A DNA stretch of 64,000 nt. It comes from Neckera pumila (Eukaryota > Streptophyta > Bryopsida > Hypnales > Neckeraceae). This document shows, one piece after another, positions 27,763 through 38,413 of the stretch (positions within the stretch are counted from its first letter, which is position 1; every line of letters begins with the position of its first letter). The stretch spans positions 33,050,913 to 33,114,912 of the forward strand of contig OZ018410.1 of the NCBI GenBank assembly GCA_963969595.1. The letters run 5' to 3'. The notes beneath the pieces were generated by a model. It was not told the origin of the DNA. It worked only from the letters and a program-made list of their open reading frames with translations, and did no database searches. The translations under genes and the position numbers were made by a program.

Positions 27763-28440
27763 ATGAGCCCTTATTATTAATGGTAGCACTTGTGATATTA
27801 CAGAGGGAGTTATGATTTTAGTAGTATGATGAATTTTAGACCTATAACCATGGCTTGTTGCATTTCCAAATTTTAAAGCAATACGATAGCTTTGATTCAT
27901 GCCATAATGTTCTACACTCTAATATACATTTGTGGTGAACATTTCAACTTTTTCCAATATATTTTGTATCTGATATGAAATTATGAATTTTCTTCTTTTC
28001 AAAAAAAATTCACAGTCATTTCAAAATTTTCAATTTTTTTTTTCAATTTTGTATGAATTGTGTTAACCATATGATTTCATCTCTGTAAAATAAATATAAA
28101 TTTTTTCATTCATATCTGCTTGCAAAATGGCAGCAAACACATAACATTCAGTAGCAGTCAATGTGACTGCCTTCCCCGGATGGAATGATGTGGAATATAC
28201 CACATCAAATCAGTAACTATAAGGACACTTGGCAAAATTTGTCAGAACTCAGCAAGGTGCTTGAATTAGTTACAAGGTCGCAGCTGCACAGTGGGGTTAA
28301 TAACAAATTAAGTACTTTGAAATAAAACTGTAAATAAAATAGCAAACTTATTCAAAATAGCAATCTATTTATAGATACCAATAATCTCAATGCTTGAATT
28401 ACATCACTTTGATGTGATTGTCATTCATGTTTTGTATTTC

Positions 28441-29053
28441 CAAGTGAGAAGACAACTCTATATATACACATGGGGTGGTAGGAGGTAGAACAACCCATGT
28501 GGGAAAAATAAATTTGAATTTGTATTTTCTTAAGCACTCATAATTAAGTCACAAACAAAGAATTGTGTTAAAAGTAGAATTTCAGACCTCATTTAGGCAT
28601 AGTAAAATAACTTTTCTCAAAAAACTTTTAATTAAAAAAAGTTGGTAAATGAATACAAGTTTCACCTCCAAAAATCCGTTTGGCATTGTGAATCTCTAAT
28701 AAGAAGTTATAGACAAATTTGAGAGAGGGTTTGGAATGGACATTTTCTTTAACATTTTTTCAACCCCTCTCTGAAATTTGTTCATAACTTTTTATTAAAG
28801 ATTCAAAATGCCAAACGGTTTTTTGGAGGTGAAACTTGTATTCATTTACCAACTTTTTTAGTTAAAAGTTTTTTGAGAAAAGTTATTTTACTATGCCGAA
28901 AAGAGGTCTGAAATTCTACTTTTAACACAACTCTTTGTTTTTGACTCAACTATGAGTGCTTGAGAAACTATAAACTCAAATTTATTTATCCCACATGGGT
29001 CGGTTCGACCTTCTACCACCCCATGTGTATATATAGAGTTGTCTTTTCACTTG
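28441..29053. repeat. long foldback element in spacer
   Basis: The ends CAAGTGAGAAGACAACTCTA and TAGAGTTGTCTTTTCACTTG are inverted, and the pairing continues inward (ATATATACACATGGGGTGGT, AAAATAACTTTTCTCAAAAAAC) to a centre near 28755. Interior words such as TAAAATAACTTTT.T.AAAAAACTTT are shared with the foldback at 12317-13312, so the two are relatives with different outer ends. Confidence 0.75.
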
Positions 29054-29602
29054 AAAACAAAAAACGTGTTCTTGATGACCAATGATTGGAATACATTACT
29101 TATTGGATTCATAGCCAACATCTTTTCTACAAATACTTGTTGATTTGTATGTCTGGTCCTAAAATTAACAAAGAAAAAGCAACAAATTATAATATACTGC
29201 CATTGTCTTGGTACCTAAGCTTACATTAATTATTTTACATTAATTATATGAGGATGAGTTTCGTGGATGAGGACTCCGGGGAGGGAAAGGCAGCCTCTTT
29301 GAAGGCTACCGAATGTAATGCATGGGTGGTCATGGGTTTGTCCTTCTGGGGTCGATATCTACTCCAAAGTCGTACATCCAAAAGTCAGTCACCCAGAGAA
29401 GTCAGAGAACCTCCCGTCGCGTCCGGGGCGGCGGAGGCGGCAGCTCAGCAGCAGCTTCAGCGTGGCGGACCCATACACGAAAAAGAAACCGAAGCGCTTC
29501 GGTTTTCCACGCACCCCCTCCACTCGTTTTCCACTCCCCCTCCACTTGAGATACCGTGTCTGCACCCGGTCCCAAATTAAACCTCGCGCCTCCTTCGATT
29601 GG

Positions 29603-29608
29603 TATAAA
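29603..29608 (+). promoter_or_regulatory. TATA box of GDSL esterase gene
   Basis: TATAAA in GATTGGTATAAATGGACTGG lies about 255 bp upstream of the chosen ATG. It sits at the end of a GC-rich promoter block (29250-29600) that contrasts with the AT-rich spacer. Confidence 0.55.
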
Positions 29609-29860
29609 TGGACTGGACTCGCACTTCAATCTCATTCCACTTTGCAACTCCCTCCTCCAGCACTCGAGCTCTACACATCACTGCGGACGGCGGCTCCACT
29701 AGATCGATCGGCAGCTAGGGGACTCTAATTGTATACCTGGACGCCTGCTCCGGAACTGAACAACACTTGAAAGCTATTGGAATCGAATCAAGAACTAGCT
29801 AGCTTTCAAAGCTGGTGGACTAGAAATTCCACTTCGGGACTGGCGACGACGTCGTCAAGA

Positions 29861-31425
29861 ATGGTGTCCAATTCGAGACTGGGGATGCTCTGCTGGAGTG
29901 CCCTCGTTGCTGCTTGCTTCCTGCAATCGATGCACGTGGTTTCGGCCAAAGAGGTCTTGCCCGAGTGCAAGTTCCCGGCGGTGTATGCGTTCGGGGACTC
30001 GCTGACTGACACCGGAAACTCCATCGCGGCCTTTCCCGACCAGTTCGCCCACGCCGAGCTCGACCCCCATGGCAATCTGTTTCCGGGCCATGCCGCGGAT
30101 CGATACACCGACGGCAAATTGTTGCTCGACTTCCTTGGTAAGTACGATCGCGGCTCATTCAGATTCAATCCGGCAACCCTCTTGAAATACCGGCTAATCC
30201 AGCAATAAATTAATACGGAGTCCTAGACACTGGCATGGAAGCTAGCGAGCACTACCAATTCAGAACTTTGCAGATTCACAGTCACTTCCATATATAGGGA
30301 TCGATTTACAGTCTGTGTGGTCAGTGATGACATGGAGAATTGAGTTGCCCTGGGATTAATGAATCAATACTTTGTTGTAGACAGTGTACTGATTGGATTT
30401 GCTGTTCGCTCTGTTGAATGGCAGCTTTCGGAGTGCGCCTGCGACCAATCTACCCAGTGCTGCGAGGCACGGGCGCCGACTTCACGTTCGGCACCAACTT
30501 CGCGGCGTATGGTGCGCCGGCGCGGAGCGTGAAGGTGTGGCGCAAAGACTTGGGATTCAACAGCCCCTTCTCGCTGGACGTGCAGCAGCAGTGGTACGAG
30601 CGCTACAAAGTGCGCCTGTGGTTCTACGAGAGCCCCATCTTCCACTCGCCCGGGCTCTACCAGAGCCTGCCCAAGCTGGCCACCGTGAGCGAGTCGCTGT
30701 TCCTGGTGTGGTCCGGCTACCAAGACTACTTCTCCAGCCTGTACGACAAGACGCTCACGCCGCGCCAGACGCGTCACATTGTGCCCCAGGTGGTGGAAGC
30801 CATCGAAATTCACATCAAGGCGCTGCTGACGCCCGTGCTGTACACGCCCCCGGCGACGTCCACGCTGCAGATGCCCACGGCCCGGACCATTCTGGTGGTG
30901 AACCTGCCTCCGTTGGGCTGCATGCCCGCCATGCTGTCGATGTACGGCGGCCCGCACGCCAAGTATGACCGCCACGGCTGCCTGAGCGACCTGAACAAAA
31001 TCACGCACCACCACAACCAGCTGCTGGGCGAGAAGATGGAAGAGCTGCGGGCCAAGTACCCGAAGGCGCAGCTGCTATACGGCGACGCTCACGGTGTGTA
31101 CACGGACATCCTGAAGGAGCCGAAGAAGTACAACGTGACAGCGCCGGTGACGGCCCCGCTGAAAGCTTGCTGCGGCGCGGGCGGCGCGTACAACTTCAAC
31201 AAGGAGGTGACTTGCGGCAACTCGGGCCTGGTGGAGAACCAGTTCGTGAATTTGACTTCGTCGTACTGCAAGGATGCCGCGGCGCATCTGAGCTGGGACG
31301 GCATCCACACGTCCAACACGTTCAACAAGGCCGCCGTGACGACTTTCTTGCTGGGCGAGCACATCACCCCCAAGGGCGGGCTCAACTGCTCCCCCGATTT
31401 CTCAAACTGGGATATCCACCAGTAA
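29861..31425 (+). CDS. GDSL-type esterase/lipase, two exons, secreted
   Basis: A secreted SGNH-fold hydrolase of the plant GDSL family, acting on ester substrates that the sequence does not reveal. Exons 29861-30137 and 30425-31425 have GT/AG borders and join to 425 residues. The ATG at 29861 has a good context (AAGAATGG) and opens a signal peptide (hydrophobic LCWSALVAACFL, then VVSA). The nucleophile Ser is in block I, YAFGDSLTDTGN. The block II Gly is in FGTNFAAYGAP, and the catalytic Asp and His are in block V, WDGIHTSN. Block III reads SGYQDYF instead of the usual GxND, so the oxyanion-hole Asn is Gln. It is the only intact gene in the spacer between the arms and is read on the plus strand. 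An upstream TTG in frame at 29777 was not accepted as a start. Confidence 0.92.
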
Positions 31426-31854
31426 TTAATTCAGTCCAGAGGGGGCACGCGTGACCATTTACAGTATGGTCGCTCCGATCCCATACCTTAGAATGATCGA
31501 GCAGCTTCAGTTGTAGAATAGTCCTTTCATCGTTAGTGATTCCACATTCTTGTTGAGATTGATCTCAACGCGGCATTCTTATTCTTGATGAAATTCTACG
31601 GAATCGTATTCCTTAATAGTTTCGTGGACCCTGAAGTTGGGTTCACTCCGATTCGCAGTTGCGTTATATCATCTGCTAATGGCGTTTGTCCAAGTGTAAA
31701 ATTTTTTCAATCACTCAATCATTGAACAAGGCGACTGTCAAGGATTGTATTTGTGGGCAAGGACATGAGCCCATACAGTATTCGCCATCTAGGGATACCC
31801 CGACTTACTGCGACGTGAATGATAAGTACATTTTCGCAGCTCACTGGACCTGTA

Positions 31855-31860
31855 AATAAA
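31855..31860 (+). other. candidate polyadenylation signal of GDSL gene
   Basis: AATAAA in CCTGTAAATAAAGGG lies 430 bp after the stop codon at 31425. It is the clearest canonical signal downstream. Plant signals are degenerate, so this is only a candidate. Confidence 0.3.
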
Positions 31861-31869
31861 GGGTGATTT

Positions 31870-32340
31870 GCACAAATTCCAAGCCTGCCCAGATTCTCAC
31901 CTGCTTATATCACTCTCGCATGTACTACTCCCTGACCCTCACTTTTGCATCTGGTTTGGATGCTGCTTTTTTCGTTGGCGTAATTTACTGACTGGAATAC
32001 CTTTTGATTTCTCATTAGCGAGAAGCATGCTATGTTCCAGCTCTATCCAGGATTCCAGGGAGTCTACCCAACTTGGTTGATCACTAACTAGTGACCTCAG
32101 TCATATATCTTTTCCCCCCTTTCCAGTAACCGAATATCAGTGACAAGAAGTTGGGCCCAAAGTGCCTGGTCCTGAAATTTACCGACTGATCTGGCTGTAA
32201 TGGCAGGATTGCATTTGGGCATCATTTGGAATAGCATGCAATTTGGGCACATTTGTCACCACGGTGGTTGTAGCGCTCTTGGGACTCTTAAAGGGAGTGA
32301 CGAACAGGGTAGCGAATAGTAAACGGCAAGGCTTGATCTC
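31870..32340. other. intergenic DNA, nothing recognised
   Basis: No coding or repeat signature found between the GDSL gene 3' end and the relic zone. Confidence 0.4.
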
Positions 32341-33430
32341 CGTCATCACCCGAGGATGCCTTTCATGGATGTTCCAGTTCCAGAGTGCTATTTGAGATTT
32401 GCTCCCAACTTTGCAACCACCTCAGGGAGCAGCTTTTGGGAGTTTTCGAAGATGGCAAGGATTCTCTTGCGACGGAATTCACTCTGCACCACAGGGAACT
32501 TGGATTTTTCTCTACCAACGCAGCGGGTGCTCATGGGGATGATCGTCATTTATTCTCTTCTTCAGTACCTTGCTGTAAGTTTGTCCACGAATCTATCCTG
32601 ACATCCTCTCCTTTTGAGCAATCGGTGCTTGTCCAGAGACTGAAATTTGTGGTCTCATTTCTTTCAGTGCATTGGTTGTATGAGGCCATGTCCCATTTTA
32701 CGAAATGTCAAGTAGAGTATGACTTTCATTTTGAAAGGTGGATTTGTATTCTGTGGTTGCTTGGGGTGCTAAAACATCCCAGGAATGCAGAAGTAGTGTA
32801 ATAAGGAGGCGGATGTTACCGTTTAATATTTTTAATGCCTCAGTTATGTCAAAATGGCGAAGTGTCAAGAGATTGGCAGATTTCCAGGCTCCCGTTTGGA
32901 GCTTAGCTCTGTACCAATCCTATTTTTTTTTAGATCTCTGTGCACTTGGATGTCACACTTGGGCGCTCTGAAACCCGCCGCTTTAACTAATATGGCTAGT
33001 ATTGAATTGGTTGTTCCTGCTGCAGGTTTATCGAGTGCTGGAGAGTTTTCTGAATACAAATCTTTGAACTTTTTGATTGCGGTAAACTGCTTTACTGCAA
33101 CGTTCGTGGTCTGGCACAGGTTACTTTATCCATATCTTCTGCGATTGACACGGTATATATTTGTTATGCTATGGAGAAGGACACTGGGGTCATCTCAAAG
33201 CCAGAGATTTGTCACGCCTACATGCTCCTCTCAGAAAATGAGGCAGTGCTTGCAGGCGCCTGGCACCCCGGGACAAACTGAGGGCATCTTAATCCGGCAC
33301 CTTGATCCTCAATTGGAGTTGCATCAATGCATTTGCGGGATTTTAACTTTGATCACGGCCTGCCTTGGGAGAGAGTACAGTGTTCTCGTTAGGTTCGACT
33401 TGAATTATTCATATGTAAACAGAACATATT
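32341..33430 (+). pseudogene. possible membrane-protein gene relics, unidentified
   Basis: Codon-like segments occur without a continuous gene. From 33044 one frame reads SAGEFSEYKSLNFLIAVNCF, which resembles the membrane-helix style of CASP-like/MARVEL proteins and follows a possible splice acceptor (CCTGCTGCAG). At about 33129-33236 another frame reads ISSAIDTVYICYAMEKDTGV followed by ISKPEICHAYMLLS, which loosely recalls the C-terminal tail of choline-transporter-like proteins. The segment around 32390-32560 (GVFEDGKDSLATEFTLHH) is unassigned. Frames differ, stops intervene and no complete product can be assembled. These calls rest on remembered family style only. Confidence 0.3.
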
Positions 33431-33959
33431 AGGTTCCTTCGACTGCTATTTCTGTTATGACAGCAGCAATTACTTTTCTGTACAAATGTAGTGCTCTCGT
33501 GAACCTGAATGAGGTAGGTAGGGGTACGATACAAAAAGCAGAGCTGTGAGTATCACTTACTGAACCATTTTATACATTCCTTGAATTCTTGTATTTCTTA
33601 ATGATGACAAGAACAAACTGCATACTGAGCAGATACTATACAGGCTGCCAGGACTAGAGATTGTACTCTTCCTTTGGTGGGAGATGGCTAATGTACTGTT
33701 CAGACGAATTGATTTTACTTTATATTAAAATCAGTATTCTGTAGTATGATTTGTGTACCGCCAATAGTTCATGATGCAGTGACAAGAGTAAGTTCAGTAC
33801 TTATGCAGTTCAATCTGCTCTTTTCAGAACACACGCAATGTAAGCTTTTTGCACTTGTTGCAGAATATAAAGCAAAAGAGACGTTGTAGCACAATCAGGT
33901 TTTGAAACATAAAACTAGTCAGAACAAACAAGAAGAAATAACGGAATTAAACACAATAA

Positions 33960-34483
33960 AACCTGTACAGAAACTACAGTAAGAACCAGTTGTACTCCGA
34001 CGTAGATATCACGAAGAAAAACAGTTGCAACAGAAAGACCTTTGGTGCAAAAGCAAAACCCGTGGAAAATCAGAGCAAATTATGCCATGACTAAGGTATG
34101 ACTATGTGCTTTCATGACTATGAGATCTTGATCAAACCTTTTGATACTGTCAAGAGGAATCCGACGAACATGAGAAATCAGAATAAGTAGAACTTTGGAA
34201 GTTTGTCCTACAACAAAAATTACATGTCCTCATCGATGACCTCTTTTATTTCACAATTCATACAAGTACCCTTGAATCACTTCCAAATTTCACATAAAAA
34301 GACATGTGAGCACATAGAGAAAACAACACAAAGACAAAACCTAAAGTGGAAGGATGCCAAGGGTCCAACCTCAGTTAGGCACTCGGACCACATGATGGCT
34401 TTCTTCCTGAAGTAGCCGCCGAAGGACCAAATTGCCAAGCATTTCAAAGAAGCTGTGGTGGTCCGAGTCCTTGCCAACGTCAT
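33960..34483 (-). pseudogene. AlaRS catalytic-domain relic (right inner copy)
   Basis: On the minus strand from 34483 the sequence encodes [18 protein letters not shown], then an extra T (GGCAATTTGG against GGCAATTGG at 1675) shifts the frame before [20 protein letters not shown]. The relic and its downstream flank match 1620-2140 with scattered differences. It starts next to the 34485-34583 repeat and runs past the inner end of the duplicated arm (34441) into the spacer. It cannot encode a working synthetase. Confidence 0.75.
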
Positions 34484-34484
34484 C

Positions 34485-34583
34485 AATCTGTTTATGAGTC
34501 AGACACGCAAAAAACGTTCATGTAGTGTACAGTACCGGCAGGACCAACAGGCTCCTCTTCGATTACAACTCGCTACGCACTGT
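34485..34583 (+). repeat. arm-flanking repeat, copy 3 (CHS side, right arm)
   Basis: AATCTGTTTATGAGTCAGAC followed by ACGCAAAAAACGTTCATGTA, in the same orientation as 5381-5490. It separates the AlaRS relic from the CHS 3' flank. Confidence 0.8.
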
Positions 34584-35136
34584 CGCAGTGTGGCTAGTCA
34601 CGTGACACTACATCAAATGAAACTGTCTACTCCATGCTCTCAGAATAGACCTTTCTAAACCTTCTCCTTATCGAGTCGACCACGACTGTGGATTCAGGAC
34701 TGAAGCATAGTATATATTTCGGTTTCGGTTTGAGTATCCCACATCGATTATGCTTCTTTGGTGGAATTCCACGACTTAGCCACCTTCAGCGAAATAATGA
34801 AAATCTATACAGACCTGATTTTCAGAGTCGGGTGTAGATGAAAGTCACAATTTTAGACTCCTGGAATCGCACCAATCTAATGAAATGGACGATTCAGGTC
34901 ATGAACAATTGCACGTCCCACCACATGCATGATGCATCATATGTCAAAGATGTTCCATAATTATGCCACGAAAAAATGACAGCCATCTTCTGAATGATTG
35001 AAAAGCGTGCTATGTGATATATGTTTGAAAAGCGTGCCTATGATAGTCTCACAAGTCTGTGCAGGAAAACTTCCGTGGTTAATGTCGTTCATGAAGTACC
35101 CTAACTCTAAACCTTATTTCCCCACTCAGACGCAAA

Positions 35137-35668
35137 CAACCCCCTGGATAGTCATGTAATCGATGAGCTAGCCGGGAGTAAATGCTAAGTACGCAGCATT
35201 CGGGAAATCAATGTCGTTATCAACCTGCTGTTCTCAAGTTCGGAGAGCCGCTTAATTTGATGAATGTGACCGCTTTTACTCCATTTTGTCCTTGTGACCC
35301 GTTCCCTTCAGTTTCGTGTTAACCTCATGTTCGTGAAAATCGTGGATATCAGTAAACATAATGCAGTTTGAGTTCCCCGAACAACAGCACAACAGCACCT
35401 GTCCTCGCTAAGGGTTTATTTAAGAGCTCTGGGCATTACAACACACCCTTTTGCCGCTCTGAAACACGCCATCTGATATTATAATGTTCAAGTATTCTCA
35501 TTGATGTGACCGATTGATCCTCTTCTATGGAACTCATTGCTAATAAAACTTGGGAGAAGCAATTCCAGCTCTACTGATTTCAGGCTGGCAGGACAGACAA
35601 CCACCTGGAAAGTCATGCAATCGATGCGCTAGCCGTGAGCAATTCTAAGTACTTAGTATTCGGGAAAT
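35137..35668. repeat. pair of direct repeats downstream of CHS (right arm)
   Basis: Mirror of 17185-17716. Copies around 35137-35212 and 35600-35668 share GTCATG.AATCGATG.GCTAGCC and CGGGAAATCAATG. One difference from the left arm is CCCCTGGATAGTCATG where the left copy reads as the complement of CCCCCTGGAAAGTCATG. Confidence 0.7.
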
Positions 35669-35885
35669 CAATGGACTGATTAAGTTGTTTGTACACCAAT
35701 TCGTGCTGCCAGCTGCGGATTTCCATTTGAAATCACAATGCACAGCTGCAAATGAATGGGGTTGCAAAAACTGCAACTCATGAATCAACCTACCTAAAAA
35801 GACATCGTCCTCATTGACTTTGTACAGCTGTAGCCCACCAATTGATGAGATGAGCTCCAGTCTAAAAACCTATCCAAACTTGAAT

Positions 35886-37354
35886 CTAAACGGGGGCGGC
35901 GTTGGCTGCGGCTCGGAGCACCAGCACCTCCAGCGTGAGGCCCGGTCCGAAACCGATGAAGAAGCCGAAGTCGCTGCCCTCGCCGAGCGTGGACGCGCCC
36001 ATGCGCAACGACCTCTGCCGAATCTGGTCCAACACGAACATCACTGAGGAGCTCGACATGTTGCCATACTCCGACAGCACGTCGCGGCTGCCCTGCATCT
36101 TGTCCTTGGACAGCTTCAGCTTGGCCTCCACCTGGTCCAAAATGGCCGGGCCTCCGGGATGCACGGCCCAGAACATCTCGTTCCACTGCGGCGACCCCAC
36201 GCACTGCCGCGCCTCGGTCAGAAACTTCTCGATGTTCTTGGAGATCAGCCCGGGCACGTCCTTCATGAGGTGGAAGATGAGCCCTGCCTCCGTGAGATGG
36301 CCATCGATGGCGCCATCACTTTCAGGCAAGATGGTTTCCCCGGCCCAGTGCACCTCGAACAAAGCCTTCTCCACTTGCGGCTTGGGGTCCGAGCCCACCA
36401 CATACACCCCAGCGCCGTCGCCGAAGAGCGCCGAGCCCACCAGCCCGTCCAGGTGGTGTTCGCTCGGGGCGCGGTAGGTCACGGCCGTGACCTCGCTGCA
36501 CACGGCCAGCACGCGCGCGTTCTTGTTGTTCTCGGCCAAGTCCTTGGCCACACGCAGCACGGAGGCGCCGCCGAAGCAACCCGTTTGGTACATCATGACG
36601 CGCTTCACGGTGGGCTTCAGGCCCAGCAGCTTGGCCAGGGCGTGGTCGGCGCCGGGCATGTTCACGCCGCTGGTGGTGGCGAAGACGACATGCGTGATGT
36701 CGGACTTGCGCCCGCCCCATTCCTTGATCGCCTTCAACGCGGCCTCGGCCGCCAGCTTGGGCACCTGCACCACCACGATGTCGTGGCGCGCGTTCAGCGA
36801 GGGCTCCATGTACGTGCAGATGCCCGGGTTGGCCTTCAGGACCTCCTCCGTCAGAAACAGGTGACGCTTCCGGATCCCCGACTTGTCGCCTGCAACGTCA
36901 TATATGTAAACCTCGTCAATTCACATGAAAAATAGGCACCACACTTGCAATAGCTTTCTCCGAATCCATGATCCCAGTGAAATCCAATTAATTGGGCTGA
37001 TTACAGAACGGAACCCATGTTTGCCTCGAATTGATCCCTCCACCACATCAGGCTCAACATCATTCATTGGCAAGAATCTACTGTACACACAAGATGGGGT
37101 GCAGAATGTACATATTATCCACTTCATTTAGGGTCCGGTCACTTACAAATGCGCTTGAACTTGGCCTTGAGCGCTTCCTTTTCGCTGCAGTTGGTGATGT
37201 TGAAGAAGAACTCCGGGTACTCCGATTGCGGAAACTCGGTGGGAGGCACGGCAGTGCCGATGCCCAACACACACGCAGGCCCGTCAGCCCTGGGCTGCCC
37301 CCTGGGAAGCGCAGCATTATTCACAGGGCTCACAGCAGCTGTTTGGGAAGCCAT
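35886..37354 (-). CDS. CHS: chalcone synthase (right copy), two exons
   Basis: Second intact CHS gene: exons 37147-37354 and 35886-36889, 403 residues, with the same splice sites and catalytic residues as the left copy (Cys174, His313, Asn346, Phe225, Phe275). The protein differs at residues 42 (Pro, not Leu: [12 protein letters not shown]) and 48 (Glu, not Asp). Residue 42 is in the N-terminal part, far in sequence from the catalytic triad, so both enzymes are probably active. The intron and the 5' leader carry small indels relative to the left gene; the leader has a roughly 24-bp longer stretch near 37455-37480. It diverges from the right PAL gene across about 9.9 kb. Confidence 0.95.
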
Positions 37355-37617
37355 AGCGACGACTACTGGTATATTGAACTGGTATCCGTTCCAAACCCTA
37401 CGTGTGGAAATCAATCGACTTATCTGTGATTCAAGCAAATCCGAACGAGAGCTTCAAGTAAATATTGTTGTTCCTTGGAATCGATTTCCTCGAGGCCTCA
37501 CAGCTAGAGTATTCACGAAGAGAATCACAGTATGCTAACGTTGGGTTGCGATTGTCATCAGTTGCTGGAATGCTGTGGATCGTTTGCTGTTGTGAGGATT
37601 GGATATAATCCGGGCTC

Positions 37618-37623
37618 TTTATA
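37618..37623 (-). promoter_or_regulatory. TATA box of CHS (right copy)
   Basis: TATAAA on the minus strand in CCCTTATAAAGAGCCCGG, matching the left copy. Confidence 0.65.
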
Positions 37624-37830
37624 AGGGAAGCTGAAACGCGTGTGGAGAACAGAGCGCGGCGTCTCTGTGCAGAAAGAGCGTTGAATGCTGCGAAGTCGTG
37701 GTTACGAGTTTGGAGGAAAAGTCCCCAATGGCCCACCAGATGGGGGTCAGCATTGACACTGGTTTGCAGCGAAACTATTATTAGTATATTAGAATGTGTA
37801 GCGCTTTGGGCAGCTCCTGCTTCGCCTTAA

Positions 37831-38260
37831 GGTAACTACACCTAAAATTAACCGTGTTCTAATTGCGACCCCTATCTAGGAAGGACTGACATGTTGCTTG
37901 AAGTATGTTCTACTATCAATGATGAGTTAAGTAGGCTTAATTGGTCGTTTTAAGAGCATACTACCTTATTTCAAGTTTGCAGGGAAACTATTATTAGTAT
38001 ATTAGAATGTCTACAGTACACTAATGATGGTATTTTGTGTTACCCACACTACTTGCTTTCAAAATGCCATAAATTATTAGACTTGATTAGTATTTGTACC
38101 AACAACATTCATTGAGAACCGCAACTTTGGAACATATCAATACATATGCTCTTGGTAAAAATATTCATGAAGAGTAAAAAGTTATAACATTTTGAAAACA
38201 ATTAGCGTAGGTAACACTATTTACCATCTATAGTGTAGCGACTTTGGTCAGCTCCTATTT
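37831..38260. repeat. right-arm-only block with local duplication upstream of CHS
   Basis: In the left arm GCTTCGCCTTATTTCAAGTTTGCCC is continuous (about 15050-15075, complement). On the right, about 430 bp separate GCTTCGCCTTA from TTTCAAGTTTGCCC. The block contains a second, imperfect copy of GAAACTATTATTAGTATATTAG and of the 'tgtagcg.ctttgg.cagctcct' word, split by a small TIR element (38014-38229). It lies about 210 bp upstream of the right CHS TATA box, so it alters the distal promoter of one CHS copy only. Confidence 0.65.
38014..38229. mobile_element. small TIR element in right CHS upstream region
   Basis: The ends TACACTAATGATGGTA and, in reverse complement, TACACTATAGATGGTAA are inverted repeats around about 216 bp of AT-rich DNA without a reading frame. 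It is absent from the left arm. Confidence 0.5.
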
Positions 38261-38413
38261 CAAGTTTGCCCTTGGCTTGTTGTTGACAAATTGTTGAAAT
38301 TTTCTGCTCTTCAAAATGTGACGATGCCGTTGTTTGTCTGTTTTTCAATTTTTTTGTTCTTTTGTCCAGTGGACTCCAGTTGTGCACCTTGGCTGCTGTG
38401 CAGTTTCGGCTGC

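Larger units (their letters stand above)
18410..29240. other. AT-rich transposon-relic spacer between the arms
   Basis: Nearly 11 kb of very AT-rich DNA with no gene I recognise on either strand. It holds two diverged direct repeats (18420-19105 and 25725-26400), a MITE (19333-19596), an inverted pair of TIR elements (22294-22935 and 27121-27762) and a foldback element (28441-29053). A scrap near 24820-24900 resembles the start of the element at 43152. Short open frames such as 24473-24799 are low in complexity and are not supported as genes. Confidence 0.6.

Noticed and set aside
29777..29860. Upstream extension of the GDSL protein by 28 residues
   Set aside because: The codon at 29777 is TTG, not ATG, and the signal peptide begins properly at the ATG at 29861.
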